A stretch of 64,000 nucleotides of DNA from Bryum argenteum (Eukaryota > Streptophyta > Bryopsida > Bryales > Bryaceae): the NCBI GenBank assembly GCA_037043015.1, contig CM073326.1, forward strand, positions 14,578,345 through 14,642,344. The letters are read 5' to 3'. The notes beneath the pieces were generated by a model that saw nothing but the letters and a program-made list of their open reading frames with translations, was not told the origin of the DNA and ran no database searches. A program made the translations under genes and the position numbers. Positions 56,134 through 64,000 of the stretch are shown here, piece by piece; position 1 is the stretch's first letter, and every line of letters starts with the position of its first letter.

Positions 56134-59100
56134 AAGCTCATGACAAAACACACATCCCGGGGATTGCAAATAACAAGATGAAAACTTCAAAGCAAAAAAA
56201 AAATCCGTGGTGTCGAATGTGCTCCAGACTTGCGTCACCGCAAGTCTGGAGCTTCTCCGATCACTTGGAAATAAACTCGCATTCCTCGACCCCCGGTTTC
56301 AGATTCACAACATGAGCAGAGAGAAGACACTTCTTGGAGCCGGCTCAGCAGGTGCTTCCTCGCCATCCCACTTAGAAACCAGCATCCTCAAATCACTGAG
56401 GGAGGATCCTCAGGGGCTTTTACCGCGTCCCCCTCGTGACCTCGAGCAGGGCTTCATCGCCACGGCTCAGACAGTCTTGGCTCGGCCAGACCACGGGGAG
56501 CCTCAACCAAGGGCGGTTCATGTGAAGGCAAGGACCAGGAAGTTGCGAAGCTCATGACAAAACACACATCCCGGGGATTGCAAATAACAAGAACAAAACT
56601 TCAATGCAAAAAAAACCTCCGTGGTGTCGAATGTGCTCCAGACTTGCGTCACCGCAAGTTTGGAGCTTCTCCGATCACTTGGAAAAAAACTCGCATTCCT
56701 CGACCCCCGGTTTCAGATTCACAGCACGAGCAAAGGGGAGACACTTCTTGGAGCCGGCTCAGCAGGTGCTTCCTAGCCATCCCACTTAGAAACCAGCATC
56801 CTCAAATCATTGAGGAAGGATCCTCAGGGGCTGTTACCGCGTCCCCGACGTGACCCCGAGCAGGGCTTCATCGCCACGGCTCAGACAGTCTTGGCTCGGC
56901 CAGACCACGGGGAGCCTCAACGAAGGGCGGTTCATGTGAAGGCCACGACCAGGAAGTTGCGAAGCTCATGACAAAACACACATCCCGGGGATTGCAAATG
57001 ACAAGAAGAAAACTTCAAAGCAAAAAAAACATCCGTGGTGTCGAATGTGCTCCAGACGTGCGTCACCGCAAGTCTGGAGCTTCTCCGATCACTTGGAAAA
57101 AGCTCGCATTCCTCGACCCCGGTTTCATATTCATTGCACGAGCAGAGAGAAGACACTTCTTGGAGCCGGCTCAGCAGGTGCTTCCTCGCCATCCCACTTA
57201 GAAACCAGCATCCTCAAATCACTGAGGGAGGATCCTCGTGGGTCGTTACGCGTCCCCTCGTGACCTCGAGCTGGGCTTCATCGCCACGGCTCAGACAGTC
57301 TTGGCTCGGCCAGACCACGGGGAGCCTCAACCAAGGGCGGTTCATGTGAAGGCCACGACCAGCAAGTTGCGAAGCTCATGACAAAACACACATCCCGGGG
57401 ATTGCAAATGACAAGAAGAAAACTTCAAAGCAGAAAAAACATCCGTGGTGTCGAATGTGCTCCAGACTTGCGTCACCGCAAGTCTGGAGCTTCTCCGATC
57501 ACTTGGAAATAAACTCGCATTCCTCGACCCCCGATTTCATATTCATTGCACGAGCAGAGAGAAGACACTTCTTGGAGCCGGCTCAGCAGGTGCTTCCTCG
57601 CCATCCCACTTAGAAACCAAAGATCCCCAAATCATCGAGGAGGATCCTCGTGGGTCATTACACGTCCCCGACGTGACCCCGAGCAGGGCTTCATCGCCAC
57701 GGCTCAGACAGTCTTGGCTCGGCCAGACCACGGGGAGCCTCAACGAAGGGCGGTTCATGTGAAGGCCACGACCAGCAAGTTGCGAAGCTCATGACAAAAC
57801 ACACATCCCGGGGATTGCAAATGACAAGAAGAAAACTTCAAAGCCAAAAAACCTCCGTGGTGTCAAATGTGCCCCAGACTTGCGTCACCGCAAGTCTGGA
57901 GCTTCTCCGATCACTTGGAAAAAAACTTTCATTCCTCGACCCCTGGTTTCAGATTCACAGCACGAGCAGAGGGGAGACACTTCTTGGAGCCGGCTCAGCA
58001 GGTGCTTCCTCGCCATCCCACTTAGTAACCAGCATCCTCAAATCACTGAGGGAGGATCCTCAGGGGCTATTACCGCGTCCCCCTCGTGACCTCGAGCTGG
58101 GCTTCATCGCCACGGCTCAGACAGTCTTGGCTCGGCCAGTCCACGGGGAGCCTCAACCAAGGGCGGTTCATGTGAAGGCCAGGACCAGCAAGTTGCGAAG
58201 CTCATGACAAAACATACATCCCGGGGATTGCAAATGACAAGAAGAAAACTTCAAAGCAAAAAAACCTCCGTGGTGTCAAATAAGCCCCAGACTTGCGTCA
58301 CCGCAAGTCTGGAGCTTCTCCGATCACTTGGAAAAAAACTTTCATTCCTCGACCCCTGGTTTCAGATTCACAGCACGAGCAAAGGGGAGACACTTCTAGG
58401 AGCCGGCTCAGCAGGTGCTTCCTCGCCATCCCACTTAGAAACCAGCATCCTCAAATCACCGAGGGAGGATCCTCGTGGGTCATTACGCGTCCCCTCGTGA
58501 CCTCGAGCTGGGCTTCATCGGCACGGCTCAGACAGTCTTGGCTCGGCCAGACCACGGGGAGCCTCAACCAGGGGCGGTTCATGTGAAGGCCAGGACCAGC
58601 AAGTTGCGAAGCTCATGACAAAACACACATCCCGGAGATTGCAAATGACAAGAAGAAAACTTCAAAGCAAAAAAACCTCCGTGGTGTCAAATAAGCCCCA
58701 GACTTGCGTCACCGCAAGTCTGGAGCTTCTCCGATCACTTGGAAATAAACTCGCATTCCTCGACCCCCGGTTTCAGATTCACAGCACGAGCAAAGGGGAG
58801 ACACTTCTTGGAGCCGGCTCAGCAGGTGCTTCCTCGCCATCCCACTTAGAAACCAGCATCCTCAAATCACCGAGGGAGGATCCTCAGGGGCTGTTACCGC
58901 GTCTCCCTCGTGACCTCGAGCTGCGCTTCATCGCCACGGCTCATACAGTCTTGGCTCGGCCAGACCACGGGGAGCCTCAACGAAGGGCGGTTCATGTGAA
59001 GGCCAGGACCAGGAAGTTGCGAAGTTCATGACAAAACACACATCCCGGGGATTGCAAATGACAAGAAGAAAACTTCAAAGCAAAAAAACCTCCGTCGTGT

Positions 59101-62100
59101 CAAATGTGCCCCAGACTTGCGTCACTACAAGTCTGGAGCTTCTCCGATCACTTGGAAATAAACTCGCATTTCTCGACCCCCGGTTTCAGATTCACAGCAC
59201 GAGCATATGGGAGACACTTCTTGGAGCCGGCTCAGCAGGTGCTTCCTCGCCATCCCACTTAGTAAACAACATCCTCAAATCACCGAGGGAGGTTCCTAAG
59301 GGGCTGTTACCGCGTCCCCCTCGTAATCTCGAGCTGGGCTTCATCGCCACGGCTAAGAGAGTCTTGGCTCGGCCAGACCACGGGGAGCCTCAACCAAGGG
59401 CGGTTCATGTGAAGGCCAGGACCAGCAAGTTGCGAAGCTCATGACAAAACACACATCCCGGGGATTGCAAATGACAAGAAGAAAACTTCAAAGCAAAAAA
59501 ACCTCCGTCGTGTCAAATGTGCCCCAGACTTGCGTCACTACAAGTCTGGAGCTTCTCCGATCACTTGGAAATAAACTCGCATTCCTCGACCCCCGGTTTC
59601 AAATTCAGAGCACGAGCAGAGAGGAGACACTTCCTCGAGTCAGCTCAGCAGGTGCTTCCTCGCCATCCCACTTAGTAACCAGCATCCTCAAATCACCGAC
59701 GGAGGATCCTCTGAGGCTGTTACCGCGTCCCCCTCGTGACCTCGAGCAGGGCTTCATCGCCACGGCTCAGACAGTCTTGGCTCGGCCAGACCACGGGGAG
59801 CCTCAACCAGGGGCGGTTTATGTGAAGGCTAGGACCAGCAAGTTGCGAAGCTCATGACAAAACACACATCCCGGGGATTGCAAATAACAAGAAGAAAACT
59901 TCAATGCAAAAAAAACCTCCGTGGTGTCGAATGTGCTCGGGACTTGCGTCACCGCAAGTCAGGAGCTCCTCCGATCACTTGGAAAAAAACTCGCATTCCT
60001 CGACCCCCGGTTTGAGATTCACAGCACGAGCATATGGGAGACACTTCTTGGAGCCGGCTCAGCATGTGCTTCCTCGCCATCCCACTTAGTAAATAGCATC
60101 CTCAAATCACCGAGGGAGGTTCCTAAGGGACTGTTACCGCGTCCCCCTCGTGACCTCGAGCTGGGCTTCATCGCCACGGCTCAGACAGTCTTGGCTCGGC
60201 CAGACCACGGGGAGCCTCAACCAGGGGCGGTTTATGTGAAGGCTAGGACCAGCAAGTTGCAAAGCTCATGACAAAACACACATCCCGGGGATTGCAAATA
60301 ACAAGAAGAAAACTTCAATGCAAAAAAAACCTCCGTGGAGTCGAATGTGCTCCAGACTTGCGTCACCGCAAGTCAGGAGCTCCTCCGATCACTTGGAAAA
60401 AAACTCGCATTCCTCGACCCCCGGTTTGAGATTCACAGCACGAGCATATGGGAGACACTTCTTGAGCCGGCTCGGCCAGTGCTTCCTCGCCATCCCACTT
60501 AGTAAACAGCATCCTCAAATCACCGACGGAGGTTTCTAAGGGGCTGTTACCGCGTCCCCCTCGTGACCTCGAGCTGGGCTTCATCGCCACGGCTCAGACA
60601 GTCTTGGCTCGGCCAGACCACGGGGAGCCTCAACGAAGGGCCGTTCATGTGAAGGCCAGGACCAGCAAGTTGCGAAGCTCATAACAAAACACACATCCCG
60701 GGGATTGCAAATGACAAGAAGAAAACTTCAAAGCAAAAAAAACCTCCGTGGAGTCGAATGTGCTCCAGACTTGCGTCACCGCAAGTCAGGAGCTCCTCCG
60801 ATCACTTGGAAAAAAACTCGCATTCCTCGACCCCCGGTTTGAGATTCACAGCACGAGCATATGGGAGACACTTCTTGGAGCCGGCTCAGCATGTGCTTCC
60901 TCGCCATCCCACTTAGTAAATAGCATCCTCAAATCACCGAGGGAGGTTCCTAAGGGACTGTTACCGCGTCCCCCTCGTGACCTCGAGCTGGGCTTCATCG
61001 CCACGGCTCAGACAGTCTTGGCTCGGCCAGACCACGGAGCCTCAACGAAGGGCCGTTCATGTGAAGGCCAGGACCAGCAAGTTGCGAAGCTCATGACAAA
61101 ACACACATCCCGGGGATTGCAAATGACAAGAAGAAAACTTCAAAGCAAAAAAAACCTCCGTGGTGTCGAATGTGCCCCAGACTTGCGTCACCGCAAGTCT
61201 GGAGCTCCTCTGATCAATTGGAAATAAGCTCGCATTCCTCGACCCCCGGTATCAGATTCACAGCACGAGCAGAGGAGAGACACTTCTTGGAGCCGGCTCA
61301 GCAGGTGCTTCCTCGCCATCCCACTTAGTAACCAGCATCCTCAAATCACCGAGGGAGGATCCTCAGGGGCTGTTACCGCGTCCCCCTCGTGACCTCGAGC
61401 TGGGCTTCATCGCCACGGCTCAGACAGTCTTGGCTCGTCCAGACCACGGGGAGCCTCAACCAGCGCCAGTTCATGTGAAGGCCAGGACCAGCAAGTTGCG
61501 AAGCTCATGACAAAACACACATCCCGGGGATTGCAAATGACAAGAAGAAAACTTCAAAGCAAAAAAACCTCCGTGGTGTCGAATGTGCCCCAGACTTGCG
61601 TCACCGCAAGTCTGGAGCTCCTCCGATCATTTGGAAATAAACTCGCAATCCTCGACCCCCGGTATCAGATTCACAGCACGAGCAGAGGGGAGACACTTCT
61701 TGGAGCCGGCTCAGCAGGTGCTTCCTCGCCATCCCACTTAGTAACCAGCATCCTCAAATCACCGAGGAGGATCTCGTGGGTGCACGCGTCCCCTCGTGAC
61801 CTCGAGGTGGGCTTCATCGCCACGGCTCGAGGCGGTCTTGGCTCGGCGCACCACGGGGAGCCTCAACTGGCCTTGATTCATGTGAAGGCCAGGACCAGCA
61901 AGTTGCGAAGCTCATGACAAAACACACATCCCGGGGATTGCAAATAACAAGAAGAAAACTTCAATGCAAGAAAAACCTCCGTGGTGTCGAATGTGCTCCA
62001 GACTTGCGTCACCGCAAGTCTGGAGCTTCTCCGATCACTTGGAAATAAACTCGCATTCCTCGACCCCCGGTATCAGATTCACAGCACGAGCAGAGGAGAG

Positions 62101-64000
62101 ACACTTCTTGGAGCCGGCTCAGCAGGTGCTTCCTCGCCATCCCACTTAGTAAACAGCATCCTCAAATCACCGAGGGAGGTTCCTAAGGGGCTGTTACCGC
62201 GTCCCCCTCGTGACCTCGAGCTGGGCTTCATCGCCACGGCTCAGACAGTCTTGGCTCGGCCAGACCACGGGGAGCCTCAACGAAGGGCCGTTCATGTGAA
62301 GGCTAGGACCAGCAAGTTGCGAAGCTCATGACAAAACACACATCCCGGGGATTGCAAATGACAAGAAGAAAACTTCAAAGCAAAAAAAACCTCCGTGGTG
62401 TCGAATGTGCCCCAGACTTGCGTCACCGCAAGTCTGGAGCTCCTCCGATCATTTGAAATAAACTCGCAATCCTCGACCCGTGTATCGATTCACAAAGACG
62501 AGAGCAGAGGGAGACACTTCTTGGAGCCGGCTCAAGAGTGCTTCCTCGCCATCCCACTTAGTAACCAAAGATCCTCAAATCACCGAGGAGGATCTCTCGG
62601 GTCATTACGCGTCCCCCTCGTGACCTCGAGTGGGCTTCATCGCCACGGCTCGAGGCGGTCTTGGCTCGGCCGGACCACGGGGAGCCTCAACCAGGGGCGG
62701 TTTATGTGAAGGCTAGGACCAGCAAGTTGCGAAGCTCATGACAAAACACACATCCCGGGATTGCAAATAACAAAGAACAAAACTTCAATGCAAAAAAAAA
62801 CCTCCGTGGTGTCGAATGTGCTCCAGACTTGCGTCACCGCAAGTTTGGAGCTTCTCCGATCACTTGGAAAAAAACTCGCATTCCTCGACCCCCGGTTTCA
62901 GATTCACAGCACGAGCAAAGGGGAGACACTTCTTGAGCCGGCTCGGCAAGTGCTTCCTCGCCATCCCACTTAGAAACCAAGATCCTCAAATCACCGAGGG
63001 AGGATCCTCGGGTCATTACGCGTCCCCCTCGTGACCTCGAGTGGGCTTCATCGCCACGGCTCGAGGCAGTCTTGGCTCGGCCGGACCACGGGGAGCCTCA
63101 ACCCGGGGCGGTTTATGTGAAGGCTAGGACCAGCAAGTTGCGAAGCTCATGACAAAACACACATCCCGGGGATTGCAAATAACAAGAAGAAAACTTCAAT
63201 GCAAAAAAAACCTCCGTGGTGTCGAATGTGCTCGGGACTTGCGTCACCGCAAGTCTGGAGCTTCTCCGATCACTTGGAAATAAACTCGCATTCCTCGACC
63301 CCCGGTTTGAGATTCACAGCACGAGCATATGGGAGACACTTCTTGGAGCCGGCTCAGCAGGTGCTTCCTCGCCATCCCACTTAGTAAACAGCATCCTCAA
63401 ATCACCGAGGGAGGTTCCTAAGGGGCTGTTACCGCGTCCCCCTCGTGACCTCGAGCTGGGCTTCATCGCCACGGCTCAGACAGTCTTGGCTCGGCCAGAC
63501 CACGGGGAGCCTCAACGAAGGGCCGTTCATGTGAAGGCTAGGACCAGCAAGTTGCGAAGCTCATGACAAAACACACATCCCGGGGATTGCAAATGACAAG
63601 AAGAAAACTTCAAAGCAAAAAAAACCTCCGTGGTGTCGAATGTGCCCCAGACTTGCGTCACCGCAAGTCTGGAGCTCCTCCGATCACTTGGAAATAAACT
63701 CGCATTCCTCGACCCCCGGTATCAGATTCACAGCACGAGCAGAGGGGAGACACTTCTTGGAGCCGGCTCAGCAGGTGCTTCCTCGCCATCCCACTTAGTA
63801 ACCAGCATCCTCAAATCACCGAGGGAGGATCCTCAGGGGCTGTTACCGCGTCCCCCTCGTGACCTCGAGCTGGGCTTCATCGCCACGGCTCAGACAGTCT
63901 TGGCTCGGCCGGACACGGGAGCCTCAACAGGGGCGGTTCATGTGAAGGCCAGGACCAGCAAGTTGCGAAGCTCATGACAAAACACACATCCCGGGGATTG
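56134..64000 (+). repeat. Satellite array, ~413-bp monomer, 19 full copies
   Basis: Monomers begin (at CATGACAAAACACACATCCC) with ATG at 56140, 56554, 56968, 57378, 57791, 58204, 58615, 59028, 59441, 59854, 60268, 60681, 61093, 61507, 61914, 62328, 62738, 63149 and 63563, and a partial one at 63974. Lengths are 407-414 bp. The array runs off the window. Monomers contain a GC-rich hairpin (first at 56,224-56,249) and mostly one open frame of 138 codons. Copies near 61,700-63,100 carry several small deletions. Variant classes (CATATGGG, TATCAG, CAATGC) are shared between non-adjacent monomers; 61,914-62,737 resembles 63,149-63,973, hinting at higher-order repeats. Confidence 0.97.
56224..56249. 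repeat. Satellite hairpin (first instance)
   Basis: CCAGACTTGCG, loop TCAC, CGCAAGTCTGG: a perfect 11-bp stem. It recurs at the same place in nearly every monomer. A few copies have stem mismatches (for example TACAAG near 59,128 and 59,540, and GTCAGG near 59,960 and 60,375). Confidence 0.9.

Noticed and set aside
56134..64000. CRISPR-like array
   Set aside because: The repeats are contiguous ~413-bp monomers without unique spacers, in a plant nuclear context.

Overview
The window is nuclear DNA of a land plant or close streptophyte relative. The evidence is spliced genes with short GT-AG introns, a plastid-type transit peptide on a dehydroascorbate reductase, a C2-type plant phospholipase D alpha, and a telo-box next to a pyrimidine-rich leader at a ribosomal protein gene. 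The lineage is not resolved. A nearly intact Tc1-like DD34E transposon argues mildly for a non-flowering plant, because flowering-plant mariners are usually DD39D. Only four cellular genes are evident; the rest is AT-rich intergenic DNA and repeats.

Layout. 1-9,660: three degenerate direct copies of a ~2-3 kb segmental repeat plus an inverted fragment; each direct copy carries a decayed stretch resembling the promoter and first exons of the DHAR gene found 12-18 kb to the right. 10,012-17,554 (-): coatomer beta-prime subunit, 24 coding exons, 935 aa, with one GC-AG intron. 20,977-22,625 (+): plastid-targeted DHAR, 8 exons, 280 aa, flanked by two short CACTA-like elements in opposite orientation. 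24-28.7 kb: AT-rich DNA with small tandem duplications and a G-rich tract. 28,867-29,697 (+): ribosomal protein eS24, 5 exons, 135 aa. 31,151-32,806: Tc1-like transposon with terminal inverted repeats, its transposase broken by one in-frame stop. 34,199-34,495: a Mutator-like MITE with perfect 9-bp target duplications. 35,255-37,965 (-): phospholipase D alpha, 4 coding exons, 800 aa. 38.4-44.9 kb: AT-rich DNA with a SINE-like tRNA head, a MITE and a large hairpin.

44,965-64,000 is a GC-rich heterochromatin-like block. A decayed Ty3/gypsy element (zinc knuckles, protease, RT, RNase H, integrase, start of the 3' LTR; minus strand) abuts an 82-bp piece of a ~413-bp satellite. A 4,974-bp element with TGTC...GACA ends and a 5-bp AAGCT target duplication interrupts that satellite monomer, and 19 complete monomers follow to the window edge. 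The inserted element has no second terminal repeat. Its left end and part of its coding sequence resemble the 3' LTR of the neighbouring gypsy element, so I read it as a solo LTR of about 5 kb that carries its own long proline/acidic, coiled-coil-containing reading frame. This protein-coding giant LTR sitting inside a hairpin-bearing satellite is the most unusual content of the window.

The four cellular genes are unrelated housekeeping or stress functions (vesicle coat, ascorbate recycling, translation, phospholipid signalling). No operon-like or pathway clustering is seen.
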